A DNA stretch of 5,616 bases from Acidobacteriota bacterium (lineage in GTDB: Bacteria; Acidobacteriota; Terriglobia; Bryobacterales; Bryobacteraceae): contig QHXU01000290.1 of assembly GCA_003223065.1 (NCBI GenBank), positions 1 to 5,616 on the forward strand, given 5' to 3'. Shown one piece after another: positions 1-5,349 of this stretch. The notes under the pieces are model-generated. The model was not told the origin of the DNA. It ran no database searches and saw nothing but the letters and a program-made list of their open reading frames with translations. Positions within the stretch are counted from its first letter, which is position 1. The number at the start of each line of letters is the position of its first letter. The position numbers and the translations under genes are program-made.

Positions 1-1593
1 AATCGCGAACGCCAGCGCCCGGGCATAGCTCCGCACCAGTAAGGACATCACCGGGTTGTGCCATTCTCGGGCGCCCCTGGGAAACACGATGCTGGTGAGC
101 ACCGGCGCGAGAAACATCGAGAACATCAGACCGCCCGCCAGCGCGAACGCAACCGTCCAGGCCATTGGCCGGAACAGACGCCCTTCCACTCGCTGGAGCG
201 TGAAAATCGGCAGATAGGCGGTGATGATGATCGTAATGGCGTAAAAGACCGGCCGCTGCACCTCATGGGCGGCTTCGCTGATCTTCTGGGCCACGGTCTT
301 GCGCGGATCGTGACTTCTGTGTCCCAGGTTCCGGACGATGTTTTCCACCATCACGATCGCGCCCTCCACCACCATCCCGAAATCGAGAGCGCCCAGAGAC
401 AGCAGGTTGGCGGGAATCTGCCTGAGGTTGAGACAGATCGCGGCGAACAGCAGCGAGAACGGAATGGTGAGCGTCACGATGAGCGCGCCGCGGATGTTGC
501 CCAGGAAGGCGAACAGTATAACTGAAACAAGGATGATTCCCTCGGTCAGATTGTGCAGCACCGTGTGCGCGGTGTAGTGCACCAGATCGCTGCGGTCCAG
601 GTGTGGAACAATCTTGACCCCCGGCGGCAGAAAATGATGATTCAGGAAATCGATCTTTTCGTGTAATGCCGCGAGCAGCGTGTCGGCGTTCGCGCCTTTG
701 CGCAATAACACGATGCCCCCAACCACGTCGCCATCGTCGACCACCCTGCCTGGCTCGCGGTGGATGGCCTTGCCCAACTGTCCCAGCCGGATCTTGGGTC
801 CCTGCGTTACATAAGCCACGTCCCGCACGCGCACCGGCGTACCGCTTTGCGTTTTCAACACCGTCAAACCGATGTCGTCCGTATTCTGAACCAGGCCCAC
901 TGCGCGGACGTTGATCGCCTGTCCTCCGTGCTCGATGAAACTTCCTCCGGCGTTGACGTTGTTGTTCGCCAGCGCCTGCTCCACCTGCGTGATGCCTAGC
1001 CCGTACGCGATCAGCTTGTTCGGGTCAAGCTGCACCTGGTATTCGCGCGTGGTTCCGCCGAAGCCTGACACATCGATCACATCCGGGACCGACTTCAATT
1101 GTTTGATGAGCACCCAGTCCTGCAGCGCCTTGAGTTCCATCACGTCGTACGCCGGATTAGTGCTCTTGAGCGTGTAGAAATAGATCTGCCCAACCGGGCT
1201 GAAATCGGGGCCGAGAACAGGTTGCAGGTTGTTTGGCAGGTTCACCTGTGCGAGCTTCTCCAGCACTTTTTGCCGGTTCAGATCGTTGTTCGAGTCGTCA
1301 TCGAAGATCATCATCAGGCTCGACAGCCCGAACAATGACACCGAGCGCAGCGCGACCAGTTTCGGCAAGCCGTTCATCTGGGCTTCTAGCGGAATCGTGA
1401 CCTGCTGCTCCACCTCCTCCGCCGCCCGGCCGGGCCACTGCGTGATTACCTGGACATAATTATTTGCAACGTCCGGATACGCTTCCACCGGCAGAGCCTT
1501 GAAGGAGAACGCGCCCCAGACCAGCAGGACGGCTCCGAGCGAGAGAACCAGGAACCGGTTCCGAAGCGCAAAATCAACGAATCTCTGAAGCAC
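1..1593 (-). CDS. Heavy-metal efflux RND transporter, CusA/CzcA family (N-terminal 531 residues; 3' end outside window)
   Basis: This is the inner-membrane proton/metal antiporter of a tripartite RND pump that exports metal ions from periplasm or cytoplasm. The reverse strand is open from GTG at 1593 to the window edge: 531 codons of a family usually about 1,030-1,060 residues. Translation starts V/M-LQRFVDFALRNRFLVL (TM1). HME-type signatures follow: LPVEAYPDV, then a WPGRAAEEVEQQVTIPLE segment and MNGLP, with periplasmic porter domain to about residue 330 and TM2-TM5 after about 345. The TM4 motif reads D404-F-G-x3-E410-x6-E417, where CzcA has D-F-G-x3-D-x6-E, so the second acidic residue is Glu. 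The start shares one base with the adaptor stop (TAGTG), with a GGAAAG ribosome-binding-like sequence just upstream, so the two are probably translationally coupled. The methionine or other substrate-site residues of the second half are not visible, so the metal cannot be named. Confidence 0.93.
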   Translation of the reverse strand, partial: MLQRFVDFALRNRFLVLSLGAVLLVWGAFSFKALPVEAYPDVANNYVQVITQWPGRAAEEVEQQVTIPLEAQMNGLPKLVALRSVSLFGLSSLMMIFDDDSNNDLNRQKVLEKLAQVNLPNNLQPVLGPDFSPVGQIYFYTLKSTNPAYDVMELKALQDWVLIKQLKSVPDVIDVSGFGGTTREYQVQLDPNKLIAYGLGITQVEQALANNNVNAGGSFIEHGGQAINVRAVGLVQNTDDIGLTVLKTQSGTPVRVRDVAYVTQGPKIRLGQLGKAIHREPGRVVDDGDVVGGIVLLRKGANADTLLAALHEKIDFLNHHFLPPGVKIVPHLDRSDLVHYTAHTVLHNLTEGIILVSVILFAFLGNIRGALIVTLTIPFSLLFAAICLNLRQIPANLLSLGALDFGMVVEGAIVMVENIVRNLGHRSHDPRKTVAQKISEAAHEVQRPVFYAITIIITAYLPIFTLQRVEGRLFRPMAWTVAFALAGGLMFSMFLAPVLTSIVFPRGAREWHNPVMSLLVRSYARALAFAI

Positions 1594-2735
1594 TAGTCTT
1601 TCCGGGCCTCACGGTCAAACTGCAACGCATTCGCGACTACTTGATCGCCCGCCCGGACGCCGGTGAGGATTTGCTGCATTCCATCCGGATGCGCGGGACC
1701 GGCCTGAACCTCCGTCCGCCGGAACTGATTCTCACTCAACTTGATGAAGACCCAGTCTCGGTCCTGGAGCCGGAGCACGGCGCTCGCGGGAACCACGGCC
1801 CGGCTCTGGAAGCCCTGGGAAACGAAGTGGACGACGGCGAACATGTTCGGGCGCAGGATGCCTTTCGCGTTGGAAAGCTCGATGCGCACCTTGGCTGTGC
1901 GCGTGTTCGGATCCAAGAGCTTCGAGATATTGGCGACGCGCCCTTCGAAACGGCGGTCGGGATACGCATTCAACTCGATCTCGGCGCGGTCTCCCGTGTG
2001 TACCTGCGCAAGGTTGTTTTCGTAAACGTCGCACAGCACCCACACCTGCGATAGATCCGCGATGGTGAACAGATTGGGCGAGTTGTCGAGCGACTTGACT
2101 CCGGCCGCGGCTGTCGTGTTTTGCTCGATGATGGTCCCCGCGACGGGAGCTCGAACCTCGATCAGGGCCGACGGATTCTGAAGATCGCCGCCCAGAATGC
2201 GAATCCGATCCGCCGCCGTCTGGGTATCGATTCTCGACTTGTTGTAGGTGTCTTCGGCGACGTCCACATCCTTCTTGGCCATCGCTCCATGCGTAAAGAG
2301 ATCCTGCGCGCGTTCGAACTGTGTTTTCGCCAGCGCCTCATCCGCCTGGAACTTCTTATGATCGGAAATCGCCTGCGACATGTCCGGGCTCGTCATGGTG
2401 AGCAGGAGCTGTCCTTTCTGCACGTCGTCTCCCAGCCGGACGCGAATTTCGACGACGCGCCCTGAAGAGAGGGCGTTTACAGGGACCGTCCGGCTCACAT
2501 CCGGAGCCACGATCCCGTTGGCCGTGAGCTGGTCGGCCTCCCGGCGCGACGCTACGGTAACCAGGGGAAAGCGTTCCGGATTCTCCACGCTCACGAGGTT
2601 CAGGTCCGGCGCGCGCTCAACCGCCGTGGCCGGAGCGTCGTTGGTTTTCGCATCCACATTGCCTCGGGAACAGCTTGAGAGCGCCCCAAGCGCGGCCGCA
2701 ACCATGCAAATGACGGCAGGAAATTTTCGATTCAT
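1593..2735 (-). CDS. RND efflux periplasmic adaptor (membrane fusion) lipoprotein, CusB/CzcB type, 380 aa
   Basis: This is the adaptor that bridges the RND pump to an outer-membrane channel. The start chosen is ATG 2735 because GAGG sits seven bases upstream and the protein then opens with a clean lipoprotein signal: MNRKF, hydrophobic stretch, lipobox L-S-S-C with Cys22. An in-frame ATG at 2810 would add 25 residues ahead of this signal and is unlikely. After a short linker come the first lipoyl half-motif (GRVVEIRVRLGDDVQKGQ), an alpha-hairpin rich in K/A/D/Q, the second lipoyl half (VRAPVAGTIIEQN), the beta-barrel (VWVLCDVYENNLAQVHTGD) and a membrane-proximal domain ending TGVRAGDQVVANAL. 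No N-terminal Met cluster like that of CusB and no His-rich stretch is seen, so substrate is open. The ATG overlaps the stop of the 51-codon ORF (ATGA) and the TAG overlaps the pump GTG. Confidence 0.94.
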   Translation of the reverse strand: MNRKFPAVICMVAAALGALSSCSRGNVDAKTNDAPATAVERAPDLNLVSVENPERFPLVTVASRREADQLTANGIVAPDVSRTVPVNALSSGRVVEIRVRLGDDVQKGQLLLTMTSPDMSQAISDHKKFQADEALAKTQFERAQDLFTHGAMAKKDVDVAEDTYNKSRIDTQTAADRIRILGGDLQNPSALIEVRAPVAGTIIEQNTTAAAGVKSLDNSPNLFTIADLSQVWVLCDVYENNLAQVHTGDRAEIELNAYPDRRFEGRVANISKLLDPNTRTAKVRIELSNAKGILRPNMFAVVHFVSQGFQSRAVVPASAVLRLQDRDWVFIKLSENQFRRTEVQAGPAHPDGMQQILTGVRAGDQVVANALQFDREARKD

Positions 2736-2887
2736 TGGACTACCTCGCAGCTCTGCGCGAACAGACCGGGCATCATCACAAGGCACAAGCGCCCGGGGGA
2801 GCGACTGCACCGCGTAATAGTTGTGTCTCCCGGCGCAACGCCAAAAAGGCTCGAGCTCAGGAGCACCCGCCGTTTAAGGCGTGACAT
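2732..2887 (-). CDS. Small 51-aa ORF (unknown), translationally coupled to the adaptor gene
   Basis: I do not recognise this product. The ORF starts at ATG 2887 behind an excellent Shine-Dalgarno (GGAGGA, six bases before ATG), better than those of its neighbours, and ends with TGA inside ATGA at the adaptor start. The protein begins MSRLKRRVLLSSSLFGVAPG, a basic N-terminus followed by a short hydrophobic stretch that resembles a weak signal or anchor sequence. The remainder is Arg/Cys/Met-rich (three Cys, two adjacent Met) with no known domain. The ribosome binding site plus exact stop/start overlap suggest that it is translated and at least delivers ribosomes to the adaptor start. It could be a small metal-related protein, a leader peptide, or the decayed start of a former gene such as an outer-membrane factor. 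Composition alone does not prove coding. Confidence 0.5.
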   Translation of the reverse strand: MSRLKRRVLLSSSLFGVAPGDTTITRCSRSPGRLCLVMMPGLFAQSCEVVQ

Positions 2888-2945
2888 GCTTCTTCCTCCA
2901 GCTAAATTCCTAAAAGTTGATTGCTACAAACGAGGAGCAAATCGC
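2736..2945 (-). promoter_or_regulatory. Gap between membrane protein and adaptor gene, with strong RBS for the small ORF
   Basis: These 210 bases separate the two long genes. Bases 2888-2945 are non-coding and relatively AT-rich, and carry the GGAGGA ribosome binding site at about 2894-2899 (minus strand). The rest is the 51-codon ORF. I see no strong -10/-35 pair and no hairpin followed by a T-run, so the genes on either side are probably co-transcribed. Confidence 0.45.
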
Positions 2946-3395
2946 TTACAGCGCGGGCGGTGCTCTACCCCCGCGAGTAGGCAGGAAGCGTTCCAGGCTC
3001 TTGTGGCTCTCGCTGAGAGCCATCGCAAAGAGGCACAGGACGATGCTCAGGACGAGCACGACAGTGATCTGAACTGAATCCAGCGTTTCGAGAAGACGGG
3101 CCAGGGTGCCGAGCGTCTTCTTATCCGATTGCTGGCCCGGCGGAGTCTTGTGATGATCTTCTGCGTCCGGCAGTGTCGCTCCGGCCCCAAGCACCTGCAT
3201 CCGGACCGAGTCGTCGCTAGCCGAAACACACGGGAACAGGGAAACCAAAGCCAGGCTGAGCGCGATCGCGCGGTATGTAACCGCGCGCCGGCTTCCCACG
3301 CCGCGCCGCCGTTCGAAACCGATCAACCAGCCAAAAGCCGCCAGGCACACGATGGCCCACGCGAAGTTCAGCATTGCGTCGGTATATGCGACCAT
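2946..3395 (-). CDS. Small membrane protein of unknown function, first gene of the efflux operon, up to 149 aa
   Basis: Function unknown. Three hydrophobic segments are visible: about residues 8-26 (LNFAWAIVCLAAFGWLIG), 41-58 (YRAIALSLALVSLFPCVSAS) and 107-126 (VQITVVLVLSIVLCLFAMAL). Arg-rich loop 28-38 lies between the first two. After helix 2 comes an acidic DD, then a loop with a DAEDHHK cluster (residues 77-83) that could bind metal, though this is only a guess. Start: ATG 3395 is the longest choice; ATG 3374 (MLNFAW) would also keep all three helices. Neither has a convincing Shine-Dalgarno. A TATACT box lies eight bases before ATG 3395, so the message may begin close to that codon. It heads the minus-strand cluster, 58 bp before the 51-codon ORF. 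From memory, small proteins with a LFP...S.(D)D motif after a helix occur before metal RND operons in Acidobacteriota; this was not checked. Confidence 0.75.
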   Translation of the reverse strand: MVAYTDAMLNFAWAIVCLAAFGWLIGFERRRGVGSRRAVTYRAIALSLALVSLFPCVSASDDSVRMQVLGAGATLPDAEDHHKTPPGQQSDKKTLGTLARLLETLDSVQITVVLVLSIVLCLFAMALSESHKSLERFLPTRGGRAPPAL

Positions 3396-3403
3396 CTGCG
3401 ATA

Positions 3404-3409
3404 AGTATA
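3404..3409 (-). promoter_or_regulatory. Possible -10 box (TATACT) for the minus-strand efflux operon
   Basis: Minus-strand TATACT differs from TATAAT at one base and lies eight bases before ATG 3395. No good -35 hexamer is present 16-18 bp upstream, so an activator or a different sigma factor would be needed. If used, transcription would start at or next to ATG 3395, giving a leaderless message, or a leader of about 20 bases for ATG 3374. Confidence 0.35.
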
Positions 3410-3491
3410 AAACAAAGACGACAGCAATTAGGCATCAGTTCCGAAGCTTCCTGATCGCCTGCCACCGGTAAAAACTACAGGTCTTTGTTTT
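3409..3491. repeat. Perfect 11-bp inverted repeat with 61-bp spacer in the divergent intergenic region
   Basis: The arms are AAAACAAAGAC (3409-3419) and GTCTTTGTTTT (3481-3491), exact reverse complements with centres 72 bp apart. The left arm overlaps the last base of the TATACT box of the minus-strand genes. The right arm is centred about 88 bp upstream of the predicted sigma-54 start site, and the left arm about 160 bp upstream, distances typical for enhancer-binding activators. The arms may be two operator sites for one regulator; the regulator is not in the window. Confidence 0.5.
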
Positions 3492-3547
3492 CAGAGATCC
3501 TCATCGCAGCCCATTGGGAAATTCTTGTATTTCGGCAATTTACATCT

Positions 3548-3563
3548 TGGCACAGGAACTGCA
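3548..3563 (+). promoter_or_regulatory. Sigma-54 (RpoN) type -24/-12 promoter for the sortase substrate and sortase genes
   Basis: TGGCACAGGAACTGCA matches the established consensus TGGCAC-R-N4-TTGCW at every defined position except one (CTGC for TTGC). The invariant GG and GC are separated by exactly 10 bases. It faces the substrate gene, 65 bp before its ATG. Predicted transcription start is about 3574, giving a leader of about 55 bases with a hairpin and the Shine-Dalgarno. Activation would need an enhancer-binding protein encoded elsewhere. Confidence 0.68.
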
Positions 3564-3583
3564 CCTGCCTTGAGCGTAGACCG

Positions 3584-3603
3584 CAGCTGTCAAAGGACAG
3601 CTG
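3584..3603 (+). other. 5'-leader hairpin, perfect 8-bp stem, 4-base loop
   Basis: CAGCTGTC (3584-3591), loop AAAG, GACAGCTG (3596-3603). It lies about ten bases after the predicted sigma-54 start site and eight bases before the Shine-Dalgarno. No T-run follows, so it is not a typical terminator. It may protect the 5' end of the message or be a protein-binding site. Confidence 0.55.
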
Positions 3604-3611
3604 AATATCTT

Positions 3612-3620
3612 GAGGAGGTG
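3612..3620 (+). promoter_or_regulatory. Near-perfect Shine-Dalgarno of the sortase-substrate gene
   Basis: GAGGAGGTG lies eight bases before ATG 3629 and is close to a full anti-16S complement. It fixes the start and suggests high translation, consistent with an abundant surface or structural protein. Confidence 0.8.
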
Positions 3621-3628
3621 AACAACTC

Positions 3629-4348
3629 ATGAATCGGTTTTACATTGCGGGGACGCTGCTTTGCTGCGCCCTCTTTCTCGCGATATTGGCTCCGTCCGCG
3701 TATTCGGATGAGTGGAACAAGATGACCGTCGTCACTTTTCCGAATCCGGTCGAGGTTCCGGGAGCGGTCCTGCAACCAGGCAAATATGTTCTGAAGCTCG
3801 TCGACTCCCCTTCCGACCGGCACATCGTTCAAATCACGAATGAGAGACAAGACCATATTTACGCCACGATTCTGGCGATTCCGAATTATCGCCTCGAACC
3901 GCGCGGCAAGACTGTCGTAACGTTCTACGAAATGCCGTCCGGCCAGCCGGAAGCGCTGAAGGCCTGGTTTTATCCCGGCGACAACTACGGCCAGGAATTC
4001 ACCTATTCAAAGGATCGGGCGAGACTGATCTCCGAAGCAACGCATGAGAACGTGCCTGTGACGCCGCCCGACTCGCACGTAAGCACGGCTACGCAACAGC
4101 CTTCTGCGGTAGAGTCTGAAACCACTCCAACGACTCCGCGCTCTGAGGAAACGAGCCCAAGTCCTCAAAGCCCGCCGCAAGCCGAGCCGCGCACTCAGCC
4201 TGCGCCTCCGCCCGCCCCGGGCAACCCTGAAACCGGCGGCAAGGAAATGCCGCAGACAGCCAGCGATGCGCCGCTGGTGGCTCTGATCGGCATCTTCTCA
4301 ATCGCTTCGGCGTTGGCCCTGCGCACTTTCGGAAGGGAGCGCGGCTGA
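3629..4348 (+). CDS. Secreted protein with LPxTG-like C-terminal sorting signal; probable substrate of the adjacent sortase, 239 aa
   Basis: This is an exported protein predicted to be cleaved and attached by the downstream sortase. It has a Sec signal peptide (residues 1-26, likely cut after A-Y-S) and a compact, probably all-beta domain at about 27-135. Landmarks of that domain are W29, KMTVVTF, EVPGAVLQPGKYVLKL, DRHIVQI, YATILAIPNYRL, KAWFYPGDN and GQEF. A Pro/Thr/Ser/Glu-rich linker follows (about 143-204). The C-terminus has the tripartite sorting layout: M207-P-Q-T-A211, hydrophobic helix about 215-231, then R232, R236 and R238. The motif is a variant of LPxTG (MPxTA). From memory, similar domains with the same AWFYPGDN block are frequent in Acidobacteriota; their molecular role is unknown to me. 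Near-perfect Shine-Dalgarno, sigma-54 promoter upstream, sortase seven bases downstream. Export and sorting are inferred from sequence layout only. Confidence 0.88.
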   Translation: MNRFYIAGTLLCCALFLAILAPSAYSDEWNKMTVVTFPNPVEVPGAVLQPGKYVLKLVDSPSDRHIVQITNERQDHIYATILAIPNYRLEPRGKTVVTFYEMPSGQPEALKAWFYPGDNYGQEFTYSKDRARLISEATHENVPVTPPDSHVSTATQQPSAVESETTPTTPRSEETSPSPQSPPQAEPRTQPAPPPAPGNPETGGKEMPQTASDAPLVALIGIFSIASALALRTFGRERG

Positions 4349-4355
4349 CACTACT

Positions 4356-5171
4356 GTGCCCGGCCCTCGAACCAAGCGGCGGCGCATCTGGAAGCGCGTC
4401 GAGTACTGTTTCTGGACGATCGGCTTTGCGGGCCTCGGATACTGGACCTTCGTCTGGGTCAACGCCCGCGTCACACAGGCCGCGGCTAACCAGCAACTCG
4501 AGCGGCGCCTGCAAACCAACCTTGCGTCGAATCCGCGGCCGCAGCCGGCCTATGGGAGCCTCATTGGAAGGCTCGATATTCCGGGAATTCAACTTTCCGC
4601 GGTGGTGTTCGAGGGCACGGACACGCGCGTGCTCCAACGCGGCGTCGGCCACCTCGCCGGCTCGTCTCTGCCCGGCGAAGCCGGCAATGTAGTGTTGGCT
4701 GGCCACCGCGACACATTTTTCCGCGCTCTCCGGAACATCCGCCAGCGGGAACTAGTCACGCTGACGACGGATCATGGAACACGGCGGTACTTGGTGGAAT
4801 CCACCGCCGTAATCAGTCCTGATGCGACGAGTGTGCTCGATGCAACACCCACTTCGAGCCTGACCTTGATCACGTGCTATCCGTTTCACTATTTCGGCCA
4901 CGCGCCTAAGCGCTTCGCCGTGCGATGCCGGGAGATTCAGGAAGAGCCTCAGGCCGTTGCGGCGGCCCGGACGCCGAGCCCGCCGGCTCGACCGGCCGCG
5001 AAACCGGCCACGCGCCTAAGCGCTTTGCCGTGCGATGCCGGGAGATTCAGGAAGAGCCTCAGGCCGTTTCGGCGGCCCGGACGCCGAGCCCGCCGCCGTC
5101 GCCTTAGAAACAAGCCGCTTGGAACCGCAACCATCCGTTCCCGCGGCGGAACCTGCCCAGGCGAACGATGA
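4356..5171 (+). CDS. Membrane-anchored sortase (class D-like), C-terminus altered by an out-of-frame internal duplication, 271 aa as read
   Basis: This is a cysteine transpeptidase, likely acting on the MPQTA signal of the preceding protein at the outer face of the inner membrane. N-terminal basic cluster 5-14, one TM anchor about 17-35, linker to about 65, then the sortase beta-barrel about 66-195. Catalytic set: H117 in AGHRDTFF, C174 in TLITCYPF (TLxTC motif) and R186 in PKRF, 12 residues after Cys; H99 in GVGHLAGS is also typical. The core looks complete. GTG 4356 is the first plausible start; GGAAGGGAG lies 16 bases before it, rather far. Residues 181-210 are encoded by the first copy of a 91-bp repeat. 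After 210 the frame enters a spacer and the second copy in the wrong phase, giving an Arg-rich tail to 271. Without one copy the protein would be 213 residues, stopping at the TAG now at 5105-5107. Class assignment is by motif and length only. Confidence 0.9.
   Translation: MPGPRTKRRRIWKRVEYCFWTIGFAGLGYWTFVWVNARVTQAAANQQLERRLQTNLASNPRPQPAYGSLIGRLDIPGIQLSAVVFEGTDTRVLQRGVGHLAGSSLPGEAGNVVLAGHRDTFFRALRNIRQRELVTLTTDHGTRRYLVESTAVISPDATSVLDATPTSSLTLITCYPFHYFGHAPKRFAVRCREIQEEPQAVAAARTPSPPARPAAKPATRLSALPCDAGRFRKSLRPFRRPGRRARRRRLRNKPLGTATIRSRGGTCPGER
4895..4985 (+). repeat. Direct repeat copy 1 (91 bp), inside the sortase catalytic-Arg region
   Basis: Codes in frame for residues 181-210, GHAPKRFAVRCREIQ to ARTPSPP. 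It matches 5005-5095 at 89 of 91 positions; differences are C4916/T5026 and G4959/T5069. A 19-bp spacer (4986-5004) separates the copies. Confidence 0.95.
5005..5095 (+). repeat. Direct repeat copy 2 (91 bp), frame-shifted relative to the sortase
   Basis: Second copy, offset 110 bp, which is not a multiple of three. Read in the phase of copy 1 it again encodes the GHAPKRFAVRCREIQ segment, including the catalytic-Arg motif, and then SPPPSP and the stop TAG at 5105-5107. In the actual sortase frame it is read as an Arg-rich sequence (RLSALPCDAGRFRKSLRPF). Confidence 0.95.
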
Positions 5172-5349
5172 GTTCACGCCCGAACCGCCGCATGAGGAAA
5201 CGGCAAAGTCGCCGGCGAAGGTCCACTCCGCGCGAGGTCTTCAGAAACTGAATCCCGTCCGCCTCTTCGGAAAACTTGCCCGCGCCGTGCGCCGCCCGGA
5301 GCGTCCTGAACTATCTGGCGGACAAGCTCGCGAAAAGCGACTCGAATAG
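5101..5349 (+). pseudogene. Coding-like segment in a third frame, possible displaced C-terminal tail of the sortase
   Basis: Starting just after repeat copy 2, this frame stays open to TAG 5347-5349 and reads ALETSRLEPQPSVPAAEP, then a Pro/Glu/Ala/Lys-rich stretch (EFTPEPPHEETAKSPAK), then a basic segment LNPVRLFGKLARAVRRPE. The composition is that of a disordered linker followed by an amphipathic or basic end, and it looks more like real protein than the other two frames. It has no start codon with a ribosome binding site of its own; the only upstream ATG in frame (5035) is inside repeat copy 2. Removing one 110-bp unit would not bring it into the sortase frame, so one more indel would be needed. 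It may be an old sortase tail lost by frameshift, or chance. Its end overlaps the ChrB-domain gene by 39 bp, tail to tail. Confidence 0.35.

Noticed and set aside
58..525. Plus-strand open frame of 155 codons at the left end
   Set aside because: It is antisense to the RND pump, whose reverse-strand translation is clearly conserved; composition (His/Arg/Gln/Glu-rich) is that of a shadow.
2736..2810. Longer adaptor start at ATG 2810
   Set aside because: It would place 25 residues ahead of a clean lipoprotein signal. ATG 2735 has the GAGG site and the ATGA overlap.
1641..2817. Several plus-strand open frames opposite the adaptor gene
   Set aside because: All are antisense to an adaptor with intact lipobox and lipoyl motifs and show no domain of their own.
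3443..3450. GAAGCTTC palindrome in the divergent region
   Set aside because: An 8-bp restriction-site-like palindrome not extended on either side; expected by chance and not placed at a promoter element.
4089..4706. Minus-strand open frame of 205 codons opposite the substrate and sortase genes
   Set aside because: It lies antisense to two well-supported genes, has Arg/Pro/Ala-rich composition typical of high-GC shadow frames, no recognisable motif and no clear ribosome binding site.
5172..5310. Possible terminator between the convergent sortase and ChrB-domain genes
   Set aside because: I looked for a GC stem followed by a T-run on either strand and found none.
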